NCBI RefSeq assembly: GCF_021390495.1 | Contig: NZ_JAJEJP010000001.1 | Coordinates: forward strand, 4,092,001-4,156,000 | Direction: 5' to 3' | Length of the DNA stretch: 64,000 nucleotides | From: Paraburkholderia sp. ZP32-5 | GTDB taxonomy: Bacteria; Pseudomonadota; Gammaproteobacteria; Burkholderiales; Burkholderiaceae | In this document: in pieces, positions 17,516-28,000 of the stretch | Layout: the number at the start of each line of letters is the position of its first letter | Position numbering within the stretch: the stretch's first letter is position 1 | Made by a program: the position numbers and the translations under genes | The notes under the pieces: generated by a model | What the model saw: only the letters and a program-made list of their open reading frames with translations | What the model was told of the DNA's origin: nothing | The model's database searches: none

Positions 17516-18343
17516 ATGAACCACGCCGTCCACCAGATCTACTACTCGTCGCAAACCCGGGCGATGCTCGACCCCGGCTTCATTCCGCTGGATAACTCCG
17601 GACAACGTCCGGACTGGTATGAATACGGGCCGATCCGCCGCTTTTTGCTGACGCACCCGCTGGCGCCCGATACGCGCTATGGCTTCCTGTCGCCGAAATT
17701 CGCCGAGAAGACCGGCTTGACTTCCGCGCAGGTCAACGCGTTCCTGGACAGCACGCCCGACGACGTGGACGTCGTCACGTTCTCGCCGTATTTCAGCAAC
17801 GCGGCCTTCTTCAAGAATGTGTTCGAGCAGGCGGAGTTCTGGCATCCCGGCATCATGCACACGATCGGCGACGCGATCGCGATGGTCGCGCCGGGCATGA
17901 ATGCGAACACGCTGACGCACGGCATGCTGATGAGTTCGATGCAGACGGTGTACTGCAACTACTTCGTCGCGAAGCCGCGCTTCTGGCGGCGCTGGTTCGA
18001 ACTGTGCGAGGTGATTTTCCGCTGCGCGGAATCGGGCCGCGGCGAGCTGGCGCAGCGGCTCAATGCGCCGACCCAATACGTGCCGCCGACGCCGGCGAAA
18101 ATCTTCGTAATCGAGCGGATCGTTTCGCTGCTGCTGAGCCTGGAGCCGTCGAACTGGAAGGTGCGCAACTACAACCCGATCAAATTGCCGGCGGACAACA
18201 ACCTGCTGAACGGCAAATTCCGCGATGAGATGGTCACGCTGGATGCGTTGAAACAGGCCGCGCTCAGTACCACGTTCCACGACTACTACGTGAAGTACAT
18301 CGACCTGCGAGGCCAGATGATCGAGCGCTTGCAGCAGGCGTAG
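17516..18343 (+). CDS. Uncharacterised protein of the glycosylation island
   Basis: This encodes 275 residues from ATG 17516 (MNHAVHQIYYSSQTRAM). An in-frame upstream ATG adds 30 residues with no obvious role. There is no signal peptide or clear membrane helix. The sequence has motifs rich in aromatic residues (LDNSGQRPDWYEYGPIRRFL; YGFLSPKFAEKTGL; DVVTFSPYFSNAAFFKNVFEQAEFWHPG). The blocks IYYSSQT, DWYEYGPIR and GFLSPKF recur in proteins I recall near bacterial glycosyltransferases, which suggests a sugar-modifying role, but no nucleotide- or metal-binding motif is evident. It lies between a GT2 gene and the second OGT. Function unknown. Confidence 0.6.
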   Translation: MNHAVHQIYYSSQTRAMLDPGFIPLDNSGQRPDWYEYGPIRRFLLTHPLAPDTRYGFLSPKFAEKTGLTSAQVNAFLDSTPDDVDVVTFSPYFSNAAFFKNVFEQAEFWHPGIMHTIGDAIAMVAPGMNANTLTHGMLMSSMQTVYCNYFVAKPRFWRRWFELCEVIFRCAESGRGELAQRLNAPTQYVPPTPAKIFVIERIVSLLLSLEPSNWKVRNYNPIKLPADNNLLNGKFRDEMVTLDALKQAALSTTFHDYYVKYIDLRGQMIERLQQA

Positions 18344-18445
18344 GTCGCCGCTGCTGCCGTTTTTACCGGGCCACGAGCGTGGCCCAGCATCGTTACTCTT
18401 CGCCGCCCGTCGCCGCATTAGCGATGAATGGCGGCGATGCCCGCC

Positions 18446-20272
18446 TCACCCCAGCGCGCTGACCAGCTCGCCAAAGCGCTGCTCCAGATTGCGAACGAAT
18501 TTGGGCGTATCGAACAGCGCGCCGCTTTCCTTCGTCTCGGCCAGTACCGCGCGCAAGCGCTGCCGCTCGTCGGCAGACTGCGCGAGCGCCACGGCCTTCT
18601 CCTCGTAGCTACGCAGATCGGTCGAGATCAGCTCGCTGAGTCCGGCCGCGGTCAACAGCGCACCGGCCATGCGCGCGGCAAACGAGCGGCCGGAGCACGT
18701 GACCAGCGGCAAGCCGGCCCACAACGCGTCGTTGGCCGTGGTGCCGGCATTGAACGGGAACGAATCGAGGAACAGATCGGCGATGCTCATGCGCGCGAGG
18801 AACATCTCCGGCCACGTGCGCGTCGCAAACACCAGACGGCTGCCGTCGATACCACGCGCTTCAGCCTCCTTGCGCAGATTCGCTTCGGCCCAGCGATTGT
18901 CCGACAGCAGCCACAGCACGCTGTCCGGCACGCGCCGCAGAATGTTCATCCATACCTCAAACATTTGCGGCGTGAACTTGTAGTTGTTGTTGAACGAACA
19001 GAACACCAGGCCTTCCGCCGGCAAGCCGAGACTTTCGCGCGTCGGCGCTTCGGCGATCACGCGCTTGCGGTCGCTCACCTGATAGATGTCCGGCATATAC
19101 AGCGGCTTCTCGCTGTAGTACGGCGCGAATTGCGGCGGAATCAGGTATTCGTCGGCGATCACGTAGTCGATGAACGGGAAGCCGGTAGTGGCCGGCAAGC
19201 CCAGATACGTGATCTGCACCGGCGCGGGCCGGGCCGACAGAATGTCGGGACGGGCACCGAAGGTCTGCCCTTGCAGATCGACGAGGATGTCGATTTCCTG
19301 CTCGCGGATCAGGCGCGCCACGTCCGCGTCGCTCATCTGATCGATACGCTGGAAATGGTCCATCGCGGCAATCACGCGCTGGCGCAGCGCCGAACCGTCC
19401 TCGGGCGACCAGCAATAGCCGTACACCTCGAAATGCTCGCGATCGTGCAGCTCGAATAGCTGCACCATCAGCATCGACACCGGATGCAGGCTGAAATCCG
19501 ACGACAGATAGCCGACGCGCAGCTTCTTGTGCCCATAGGCATGTCCGTTCGACAGCGCCGGCAGCGTCAGATTGACCTTGTTGGTGACATAGTGGCGCGC
19601 GGCCACCAGTTGCGCCTCGGGGTCGTCGGACTGCGAAATCATCGCGAGCGCCGAGGTGGACTGGATCATCAACGCGGGGTCGACGTTCGGCGGCACCGCG
19701 TAGACCGGCCATTCGCACATCTTCGCGCGCAGGAACACCCAGTGATGCAGCACGTCGGTCTGGTTCGGATTGACTTCCAGACTCTTGCGCAGCCAGTCGA
19801 GCGCATCGCCGTACTGGCGCTCGTTCTCGAACAGGCGCGCGAGGTTGTTCATCGCCATCAACCGGTGCGCCGCGCCTTCCTGGTCGTGCATCGAGACCGT
19901 GTTGGCGACCCATTGCCATTCGGCCAGCGCGGCCTGCGGCTGCTTCAGACGCTCATACACCAGCCCCAGGTTGAAGTGCGGCTGGACGAACGAAGGAGAC
20001 AGATCGATCGCGCTGCGATACACGCGCTTCGCGTCTTCGAGGCGGCCCATCCGGTCGTAGGCGGCGCCCAGATTGAACAGCGCGAAATGGTTGAACGCCG
20101 TGTTGTTGTGCTCGACCCAGGTCTGATAGAGCACCACCGACAACTCATGCAAGCCCTCGTTCGTCAGCCGGTTGCCGTAGTCGATCAGCTCGGCCAGCGA
20201 CAACGTACCCCGCCACGCGGCCAGGATTCTGCTCGAAAACTCGGATTCAACGAAGGCGATAGATTGGTTCAT
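18446..20272 (-). CDS. Second TPR-domain O-GlcNAc-transferase-like protein (SPINDLY/GT41 type)
   Basis: This 608-residue protein is shorter than the paralogue at 11035. Residues 30-190 hold four or five TPR-like repeats (FALFNLGAAYDRMGRLEDAK; PHFNLGLVYERLKQPQAALAE). The GT41 region starts near residue 250: KLRVGYLSSDFSLHPVSMLM, IDILVDLQGQTFGARPDIL, APVQITYLGLPATTGFPFID, FCSFNNNYKFTPQMF, then LDSFPFNAGTTANDALWAGL and CSGRSFAARMAGALL. It should transfer a sugar from a nucleotide donor to protein Ser/Thr. It lies 62 bp downstream of the octad-repeat genes on the same strand, so those Ser/Thr-rich proteins are its nearest candidate acceptors (inference). Confidence 0.88.
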   Translation of the reverse strand: MNQSIAFVESEFSSRILAAWRGTLSLAELIDYGNRLTNEGLHELSVVLYQTWVEHNNTAFNHFALFNLGAAYDRMGRLEDAKRVYRSAIDLSPSFVQPHFNLGLVYERLKQPQAALAEWQWVANTVSMHDQEGAAHRLMAMNNLARLFENERQYGDALDWLRKSLEVNPNQTDVLHHWVFLRAKMCEWPVYAVPPNVDPALMIQSTSALAMISQSDDPEAQLVAARHYVTNKVNLTLPALSNGHAYGHKKLRVGYLSSDFSLHPVSMLMVQLFELHDREHFEVYGYCWSPEDGSALRQRVIAAMDHFQRIDQMSDADVARLIREQEIDILVDLQGQTFGARPDILSARPAPVQITYLGLPATTGFPFIDYVIADEYLIPPQFAPYYSEKPLYMPDIYQVSDRKRVIAEAPTRESLGLPAEGLVFCSFNNNYKFTPQMFEVWMNILRRVPDSVLWLLSDNRWAEANLRKEAEARGIDGSRLVFATRTWPEMFLARMSIADLFLDSFPFNAGTTANDALWAGLPLVTCSGRSFAARMAGALLTAAGLSELISTDLRSYEEKAVALAQSADERQRLRAVLAETKESGALFDTPKFVRNLEQRFGELVSALG

Positions 20273-20288
20273 GATGCGGTCGAAAGCG

Positions 20289-20328
20289 CCTGCCGGCCCG
20301 TGATCCCGTCATTTCACGGGCCGGCAGG
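20289..20328 (-). terminator. Perfect 15-bp hairpin between octad gene B and the second OGT
   Basis: CCTGCCGGCCCGTGA (20289-20303) and its exact complement (20314-20328) enclose a 10-nt loop. It begins 7 bp after the octad gene stop and ends 17 bp before the OGT start on the minus strand. No U tract follows, so it may be an mRNA-stability element or attenuator that sets OGT expression below that of the repeat protein. Confidence 0.6.
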
Positions 20329-20334
20329 ATGTGG

Positions 20335-23300
20335 CTAGAGATTCAACGCCTGGATTTGCGCCGAGGTCAGCCCCGTCGTATTCAGGCTCGCCTGCTGCTG
20401 CGAGCTCAATGCGGCTATGTCATCGGTCGAGAATGCCAGGATCTGCGACGAACTCAGTGCGGCCAGTTCGGTCGTCGTCAGAGATTGTATCTGCGTCGAG
20501 CTCAGCGCCTGAATTCCCGACGAACTGATCGCCTGGATCTGCGCGGTGCTCAGCGCCGGAAGCTGCGTCAGCGACAGCCCTTGCATCTGCGACGAGGTCA
20601 GATTCGCTACCTGCGAGGTCTTCAGCGCGGCCAGTTGCGTGAGGCTCAGGTTGCCGATGTCATCGGTCGACAGCGCCTGCACCTGAGTAGACGTCAGCGC
20701 GCCCACCGCGGTCGTGCTCAGCCCTTGCATCTGCGCCGAGGTCAGCGCGGCGATGCCGTTCGAACCGAGCGCCGCGATCTGCGCGGTACTCAGCGACTGA
20801 ATCTGGCTGGTGCTCAACGTCTGCACTTGCGTCGACGACAGATTCGCCAGTTCCGTGTTGCTCAAGCCGCCAAGCTGCGCGGTGCCGAGCGCCGCGATCT
20901 GGTCGGTCGTCAGCGACGACACGCCGTTCGAGCCGAGCGCGGTGATCTGCGCGGTGCTCAGCATCGCGATGCCCGCCGAGCCCAGCGCCTGTACCTGCGT
21001 CGAGGTCAGGTTCGCGACTTGCGAGGTCTTCAGACCCGCCAGCTGCGTACTGCTGAGTTCGCCGATTTCGTCGGTCGTCAGAGCCTGCAACTGGGTCGAC
21101 GTGAATGCGTTCAGCGCCGCGGTGCTCAGGCCGGCGATCTGCGTCGAAGTCAGCGCCACCACGCCGGCCGAACCGAGCGCCACGACCTGCGCGGTCTTCA
21201 GCGCGTTCAACTGGGTCGAGCTCAGGGTCTGGATCTGCGTCGCGCTCAGGCTGGTCAGCTGCGTCGAGCTGAGGCCCGCGATCTGCGTGGTCGTCAACGC
21301 CGCCACGTCATCGGTGCTCAGATACGTGACCTGCGCGGACGTCAGCGCGTTCAGCGCGGCAGTGCCGAGCGACTGGATCTGATCGGTGCTCAGCGCGTTG
21401 ATGCCGTTCGAGCCGAGCGCCACCACCTGGGCGGTCTTCAGCGCGGCCACGTCGGCCGTCGACAACGACTGCACCTGGCTGCTCGTCAGACCGGACATTT
21501 CGTCGGTGGTCAGGTTGGCAACCTGCGTGGTGCTGAGCGCCTGGATCTGGTCGCTGCTGAGCGCGGTAATGCCGCTCGAACCGAGCGCCGCGAGCTGCGT
21601 GTTGCTCAGGATGCTGATGTCGGCCGTGCCGAGCGCGGCGAGCTGGTCGGCGCTCAGCGCGGCGATCTGCGCGGTGCTCAGGCCGGAAACCTGCGAGGTC
21701 GTCAACGCGCCGATCGCATCGGTGCCCAGATACGAGACCTGGGTCGACGTCAGCGCGTTCAGGCTCGCGGTGGACAGCGACTGGATCTGGTCGGTGGTCA
21801 GCGCGGCGGCGCCGTTCGAGCCGAGCGCGACGATCTGCTGGGTCTTCAACGCGGCGATCGCGGCGTTCGACAGCACCTGCACCTGGTCGGTACTCAGCGC
21901 GGACAGCTCGGCGGTGGTCAGGCCGGTCACCTGTGCGGTGCCCAACGCCTGGATTTCGCCGCTCGTCATCGCGGCCACGTTGGCCGAGCCCAGCGCGCCG
22001 ACTTGCGTCGCGCTCAGTGCCGGAATATCGGCGCTCATCGCGACGACCTGAGCCGAGCTGAGGCTCGCGATCTGACGCGTGCCGAGCGCGGCAACCTGGG
22101 TCGTGCTCAGCGCGGCGATCGCGTCGGTGCTCAGCGCCTGCACTTCGCTCGCGGTCAGGCCGTTCAGCGCGGCGGTACCGAGCGACTGCACCTGATCGGT
22201 GGTCAGCGCGGCGGTGCCCGCCGAGCCCAGCGCGACCATCTGCGCAGCGCTCAGCACGCTGATGCCGGTCGTGCCCAACGCGCCGATCTGGTCGCTCGTC
22301 AGCGAGGCGATCTGTTTGGTGCTCAGCGCCTTGATCTGCGAGGTCAGCAATTCGGAGACGCCGGTCGTGCCCAGCGCGCCGATCTGCGACGAACTCATCG
22401 CGTTCAACTGGCTGGCGCTCAACGTCGTCACCTGGGTCGAGCTCAGCGCGCCCACGCCGGCCGAGCCGAGCGCGATCACTTGCGCGGTGTTCAGCTTCTG
22501 CACGTCGGCAGTGGACAGCGCGCCGACCTGATCGGTCGTCAGGCTGGAAATCTGCGCGGTGTTCAGACCGGAAATCTGATTGGTCTTCAACGCGGCGATA
22601 TCGTCGGTCGACAGCGTCTGAAGCTGCGCGGTCGTCAACGAATTGAGCGTCGCCGCGCTCAGGCCTTGTACTTCGCTGCTGGTCAACGCGGCGATGCCCT
22701 TCGTGCCCAGCGCCGCGACTTGCGCGGTCTTCAGCGCGGCGACATCGGCGGTCGTCAGCGCCTGCAACTGGTCGGTCGTCATCGCCGACAATTCGGCCGC
22801 GTTCAGGCCGGCGATCTGGTTGGTCTTCAGCGCCTCGATCTGGTCGGTCGTCAGCTTGGCGACGTTCGCCGCGCCGAGCGCGCCGATCTGCGCGGTGTTC
22901 AGACTCTGGATGCCGGCGCTGCCCAGCGCCACGGCTTGCGAGGTCGTCAGATGCGAGACCTGCGCGGTGGCGAGACCCGCGATCTGCTTCGCGGTCAGCG
23001 CGGCGATATCGTCGCTCGACAACGTCTGCAACTGCGTCGAGCTCATCGCGTTCAGGCTCGCGGTGTTCAGCGCGCGGACTTGCGTCGACGACATCGCGGC
23101 GATGCCGGCCGTGCCCAGCGCACCCATCTGCGCGGTCTTCAGCGCGGCGACGTCGGTGGTCGACAATGCCTGGATTTGCGTCGTGCTCAGGTTGGCGACG
23201 CTCGCCGTGCTCAAGCCGGCGATCTGGTTCGTCTTCAGCGCCTGCACCTGATCGCTGCTCAGGTTGGACAGGGCCGATGCACTCAGCGCGTTCAGTTGCG

Positions 23301-24930
23301 CGGTGCTCAGCGCCTGGACATCCGAGGTGCTCAGCGCCGCGGCTTGCGACGAGTTCAGATAGCTGACGTGAGCGGTGTTCAGACTCGCGATCTGTTTGGT
23401 GCCCAGCGCGGCGATGTCATCCGTCGACAGCATCTGCATCTGCGACGAGCTCAGCGCGTTCAGCGTCGCGGTGCCCAGCGACTGCACTTGCGCCGACGTC
23501 AACGCGGCGACATCCAGCCCGGCCACCTGCGCGGTTTTCAGTACCGCGAGATCGCTGTTGAGCAGCGACTGGATCTGCGTCGTCGACAGATTCACCAGCT
23601 GCGACGTGGTCAAGCCGACGATCTGGCTGGTCTTCAGCGCCTGCAGCTGATCGGTGCTCAGATTCGCGACGGCCGCCGTGTTCAGCGCGCCGATCTGCGC
23701 GGCGCTCAGCAATTGCAGGCCGCCGGTGCCGAGCGCCTGGACCTGCGCGGAGGTCAGATTCGCAATGTGCGCGGTATTGAGGCTCGCGATCTGCACGGTC
23801 CGCAGCGCCGCGACGTCAGCGGTCGAGAACGCCTGCAACTGTGCCGCGCCCAGCGCGTTCAGCTGCGTCGCGGTGAACGCCTGCGCCTGGCTCGACGTGA
23901 ACGCCGCGATGCTGGTCGTGCTCAGCGCCGCGATCTGCGCGGTCTTCAACACGGCAAGCGCCGCCGTCGACAGCGCCTGGATCTGCGTCGTGCTCAGGTT
24001 AGCCAGTTGCGCGGTACTCAAGCCGGAGATCTGGCGAGTCAGCAGCGCCTGGATTTGCGTGGTGCTCAGGTTGGCGACGCTCGCCGTGCTCAACGAGCCG
24101 AGTTGCGCGGCGCTGAGCGTATCGAGGTCGGACGTGTTGAGCGCCTGCACCTGAGTCGAAGTCAGGTGCGAGAGCTGCGCGGTCGCAAGGTTCAACACCT
24201 GCGCGGTGCGCAGCACCGAAATATCGGTGGTCGACAGCGCTTGCAGCTGCGCGGTGCCGAGCGCGTTCAGCTGCGCGGCGGTCAGCGCCTGCACTTGCGC
24301 GGTCGTCAGCGCGGCCACTTGCGCGGTGCCGAGCGCGGAGATCTGCGCGGTGTTCAATGCGGCGATATAGGCAGTCGACAGCGCCTGCACCTCGGCCGTG
24401 CCGAGGTTGGACATGACGGCCTTCAGGCCTGCGATCTGCGATGTTTTCAGTGCCTGCAGCTGGTCCGTGGTCAGCGCGTTCACGCCGGCCGAACCCAGTG
24501 CGGCCAATTGCGCGGTGCTCAGCACCGCGACGCCCGTCGCGCCCAACGCCTGGATCTGCGTGGACGTGAGGTTCTGGATCTGTGTCGTGCCGAGACCCTT
24601 CAACTGCGCGGTGCCCAACGCAGCGATGTCGGCATAAGACAGGCTTTGAAACGACGCGCTGTTCAACGCATTCAATTGCGAGGTTTTCAGCGCCTGGACT
24701 TCAGCGGTCGAAAAACCGCTCAACTGCTCGGAGCTGAGCAAGGCCATTGCCGCGGTGCTCAGTGTCACGACCGACGATGGCGCGAGCGCGCCGAGCTGGT
24801 TGCTGCTCAGAAGCACGACATCCGCCGTGGTCAGAGCCGCCACGTCGGCGGTCGACATCTGCGCAAACTGCGTGGTCGTCATGACGCTGACTTGAGCAGC
24901 GGTGAGCGATGAAATGATCGATGAAGTCAT
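20335..24930 (-). CDS. Giant octapeptide-repeat protein B (1531 aa)
   Basis: The protein is about 190 consecutive eight-residue units of the form L-[S/T/G/K]-[T/S]-x-[Q/D/G/E]-[I/V/L]-x-[A/G/S/N], e.g. LSTAQIAA, LTSTQVQA, LGSNGIAA, LSTDDIAA. The N terminus (MTSSIISSLTAAQVSVMTTT) aligns without gaps after residue 4 to that of its larger neighbour, so the pair are paralogues. It ends LTSAQIQALNL. I see no signal peptide, lipobox, transmembrane segment, RTX nonapeptide, Cys or Trp; Ser/Thr fill about a third of positions. The octads here have drifted, with little 56-residue order left. The ATG has only a weak GAAG upstream. I do not recognise a named family. A fibrous or solenoid surface or secreted protein, possibly O-glycosylated by the OGT gene just downstream, is inference. 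Confidence 0.75.
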   Translation of the reverse strand: MTSSIISSLTAAQVSVMTTTQFAQMSTADVAALTTADVVLLSSNQLGALAPSSVVTLSTAAMALLSSEQLSGFSTAEVQALKTSQLNALNSASFQSLSYADIAALGTAQLKGLGTTQIQNLTSTQIQALGATGVAVLSTAQLAALGSAGVNALTTDQLQALKTSQIAGLKAVMSNLGTAEVQALSTAYIAALNTAQISALGTAQVAALTTAQVQALTAAQLNALGTAQLQALSTTDISVLRTAQVLNLATAQLSHLTSTQVQALNTSDLDTLSAAQLGSLSTASVANLSTTQIQALLTRQISGLSTAQLANLSTTQIQALSTAALAVLKTAQIAALSTTSIAAFTSSQAQAFTATQLNALGAAQLQAFSTADVAALRTVQIASLNTAHIANLTSAQVQALGTGGLQLLSAAQIGALNTAAVANLSTDQLQALKTSQIVGLTTSQLVNLSTTQIQSLLNSDLAVLKTAQVAGLDVAALTSAQVQSLGTATLNALSSSQMQMLSTDDIAALGTKQIASLNTAHVSYLNSSQAAALSTSDVQALSTAQLNALSASALSNLSSDQVQALKTNQIAGLSTASVANLSTTQIQALSTTDVAALKTAQMGALGTAGIAAMSSTQVRALNTASLNAMSSTQLQTLSSDDIAALTAKQIAGLATAQVSHLTTSQAVALGSAGIQSLNTAQIGALGAANVAKLTTDQIEALKTNQIAGLNAAELSAMTTDQLQALTTADVAALKTAQVAALGTKGIAALTSSEVQGLSAATLNSLTTAQLQTLSTDDIAALKTNQISGLNTAQISSLTTDQVGALSTADVQKLNTAQVIALGSAGVGALSSTQVTTLSASQLNAMSSSQIGALGTTGVSELLTSQIKALSTKQIASLTSDQIGALGTTGISVLSAAQMVALGSAGTAALTTDQVQSLGTAALNGLTASEVQALSTDAIAALSTTQVAALGTRQIASLSSAQVVAMSADIPALSATQVGALGSANVAAMTSGEIQALGTAQVTGLTTAELSALSTDQVQVLSNAAIAALKTQQIVALGSNGAAALTTDQIQSLSTASLNALTSTQVSYLGTDAIGALTTSQVSGLSTAQIAALSADQLAALGTADISILSNTQLAALGSSGITALSSDQIQALSTTQVANLTTDEMSGLTSSQVQSLSTADVAALKTAQVVALGSNGINALSTDQIQSLGTAALNALTSAQVTYLSTDDVAALTTTQIAGLSSTQLTSLSATQIQTLSSTQLNALKTAQVVALGSAGVVALTSTQIAGLSTAALNAFTSTQLQALTTDEIGELSSTQLAGLKTSQVANLTSTQVQALGSAGIAMLSTAQITALGSNGVSSLTTDQIAALGTAQLGGLSNTELANLSSTQVQTLSTSQIQSLSTAQIAALGSNGIAALTSAQMQGLSTTAVGALTSTQVQALSTDDIGNLSLTQLAALKTSQVANLTSSQMQGLSLTQLPALSTAQIQAISSSGIQALSSTQIQSLTTTELAALSSSQILAFSTDDIAALSSQQQASLNTTGLTSAQIQALNL

Positions 24931-24963
24931 AGTTTGAAGGCTTCGCTAGTCACCAGATAACTT

Positions 24964-25016
24964 CGCCCCGGCGCGCCAGACGAGTATTGCTACGCTCGTC
25001 TGGCGACACCGGGGCG
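24964..25016 (-). terminator. Long GC-rich hairpin between the two octad genes
   Basis: CGCCCCGG (24964-24971) and GCCAGACGAG (24975-24984) pair with CTCGTCTGGC (24995-25004) and CCGGGGCG (25009-25016), leaving a 10-nt loop and a small internal bulge. It occupies most of the 103-bp gap after gene A. No T run follows on either strand. Confidence 0.6.
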
Positions 25017-25033
25017 ATCACTGCTTGGAACGC

Positions 25034-28000
25034 TTAGGCGATGTTCAGGTACTTGATGTCATCGGTACCCAGCGCATTGAGCTGAGCCGACGTCAACGAA
25101 TTAACCTGAGCGGTCGTCAGAGCCGACAGCTGATCCGTGGTCAGGGACGTGAACTGCGTCGTGCTCAGACCCGCCACCTGGCTGGTCTTCAACTCAGCAA
25201 TACCCGTCGTGCCCAGGGCCTGCAGGTTCGTCGTGCCGAGACCGTTCAACTGCGCGGTCGTCAGCGCGGCGATGTCAGCCGTCGAGGTCGCCAACTGCGC
25301 GATCTGATCGGTCGACAGAGCCTGCAGCGTCGCGGTGCTCAGACCGGCCACCTGGTTCGTCTTCAGCACCGAGACACCAGCGGTGCCGAGGGCTACCAGG
25401 TTGGTCGTGCCGAGGCCCGCCAGCTGCGCGGTCGTCAGCGCACCCATGTCAGCCGTCGACGATGCCAGCTGCGCGACCTGGTCGGTCGTCAGAGCCTGCA
25501 GCGCGGCGGTGTTCAGGCCGGCGATCTGGCTCGTCTTCAGCTCCGAGATACCGGTCGTGCCGAGGGCTTGCAGGTTCGTCGTACCGAGACCGTTCAGCTG
25601 CGCGGTCGTCAGCGCGCCCACATCGTTCGCGTTCAACGCGCCGATCTGGTCGGTCGACAGGCCTTGCAGGCTAGCCGTGTTCAGACCCGCTGCCTGACCC
25701 GTCGTCAGTGCCGCGATACCGGTCGTGCCGAGAGCCTGCAGGTTGGTCGTGCCCAGACCGTTCAGCTGTGCCGTGGTCAGTGCGCCAACATCCGTCGTGC
25801 TCAGAGCGCCGATCTGGTCAGTGCTCAGACCTTGCAGCGCTGCCGTGCTCAGACCCGCGACCTGTGCCGTCGTCAGAGCCGAGACGCCGGTCGTGCCGAG
25901 AGCTTGCAGGTTCGCCGAACCCAGCGCGTTCAGTTGCGCCGTCGTCAGGCTGGCGACTTCCGTCGTGCTCAGCGCGGCGAGGTTCGTCGTGCCCAGACCC
26001 GCCAGTTGCGCGGTCGTCAGAGCCCGCACGCCTGCCGTACCCAGCGCGCCGATCTGATCCGTCGTCAGGCCTTGCAGGCTGGCCGTGCTCAGGCCCGCCA
26101 CCTGGTTCGTCTTCAGCTCGGAGATACCGGTCGTGCCGAGGGCTTGCAGGTTGGTCGTACCGAGACCGTTCAGCTGTGCCGTCGTCAGCGCAGCCACGTC
26201 AGCCGAACCCAGCGAGCCGATCTGATCGGTCGTCAGGTTCTGCAGCGTTGCCGTGCTCAGACCCGCCACCTGGTTCGTCTTCAGAGCCGACACACCGGTC
26301 GTGCCCAGAGCTTGCAGGTTGGTCGTGCCGAGGCCGTTCAGCTGTGCCGTGGTCAGCGCGCCGACATCCGTCGTGCTGAGCGAACCGATCTGATCGGTGG
26401 TCAGGCCTTGCAGGCTAGCCGTGTTCAGGCCAGCGACCTGTGCCGTCGTCAGTGCCGAGACGCCCGTCGTACCCAGTGCTTGCAGGTTCGTCGTGCCGAG
26501 GCCGTTCAGCTGTGCCGTCGTCAGTGCCGCGACGTCCGTCGTGCTCAGTGCGCCGATCTGGTCGGTGCTCAGACCTTGCAGCGCCGCGGTGTTCAGACCC
26601 GCGACCTGGCTCGTCGTCAGCGCCGAGATGCCGGTCGTGCCCAGAGCTTGCAGGTTCGCCGAACCCAGCGCGTTCAGTTGCGCCGTCGTCAGGCTGGCGA
26701 CTTCATCCGTCGTCAGCGCGGCGAGGTTCGTCGTGCCCAGACCCGCCAGTTGCGCGGTCGTCAGGGCGCGGACGTCAGCCGAGCCCAGCGCGCCGATCTG
26801 GTCGGTCGTCAGGCTTTGCAGGCTGGCCGTGTTCAGACCCGTCACCTGGCTCGTCTTCAGCTCGGAGATACCGGTCGTGCCGAGGGCTTGCAGGTTCGTC
26901 GTGCCAAGGCCGTTCAGCTGTGCCGTCGTCAACGCACCCACGTCAGCCGAGTTCAGCGCGCCGATCTGATCCGTCGTCAGGCCTTGCAGGCTTGCCGTGT
27001 TCAGGCCAGCGACCTGGCTCGTCTTCAGCTCGGAGATACCGGTCGTGCCGAGAGCTTGCAGGTTCGTCGTGTTCAGGCCGTTCAGCTGTGCCGTCGTCAA
27101 CGCGCCTACGTCGGTCGAGCTCAACGCGCCGATCTGGTCGGTCGTCAGGCCCTGCAGCGTGGCGGTGCTCAGACCCGCGACCTGTGCCGTCGTCAGTGCC
27201 GCGACACCCGTCGTGCCCAGAGCTTGCAGGTTCGTCGTGCCCAGACCGTTCAGCTGCGCCGTGGTCAGTGCGGCGACGTCCGTCGTGCTCAGTGCGCCGA
27301 CCTGGTCGGTGCTCAGACCTTGCAGGCTAGCCGTGCTCAGACCCGCGACCTGTGCCGTCGTCAGTGCCGAGACGCCGGTCGTGCCGAGAGCTTGCAGGTT
27401 CGCCGAACCCAGCGCGTTCAACTGCGCGGTCGTCAGGCTGGCGACTTCCGTCGTCGTCAGCGCGGCGAGGTTCGTCGTACCCAGACCTGCCAGTTGCGCG
27501 GTCGTCAGGGCGCGGACGTCAGCCGATCCCAACGCGCCGATCTGGTCGGTCGTCAGTGCTTGCAGGCTAGCCGTGTTCAGGCCAGAGACCTGGTTCGTCT
27601 TCAGCTCCGAGATACCGGTCGTGCCGAGGGCTTGCAGGTTCGTCGTGCCGAGGCCGTTCAGCTGTGCCGTCGTCAGTGCGCCGACGTCGCCCGAGTTCAG
27701 CGCGCCGATCTGGTCGGTCGTCAGGCCTTGCAGCGTAGCCGTGCTCAGGCCAGCGACCTGCGCCGTCTTCAGTGCCGAGACGCCGGCCGTGCCGAGGGCT
27801 TGCAGGTTGGTCGTGCCGAGGCCGTTCAGCTGTGCCGTCGTCAGTGCGCCGACGTCGGTCGTGCTCAGTGCGCCGATCTGGTCAGTCGACAGGCCTTGCA
27901 GGCTTGCCGTGCTCAGACCCGCGACCTGTGCAGTCGTCAGTGCCGAGACGCCCGACGTGCCCAGAGCTTGCAGGTTGGTCGTGCCCAGACCGTTCAGCTG

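Noticed and set aside
20329..24912. 1527-codon open frame antisense to octad gene B
   Set aside because: It is an Arg/Gln/Leu-rich mirror of the octad gene, caused by the rarity of codons whose complement is a stop in GC-rich repeats; it has no sensible start and no homology.
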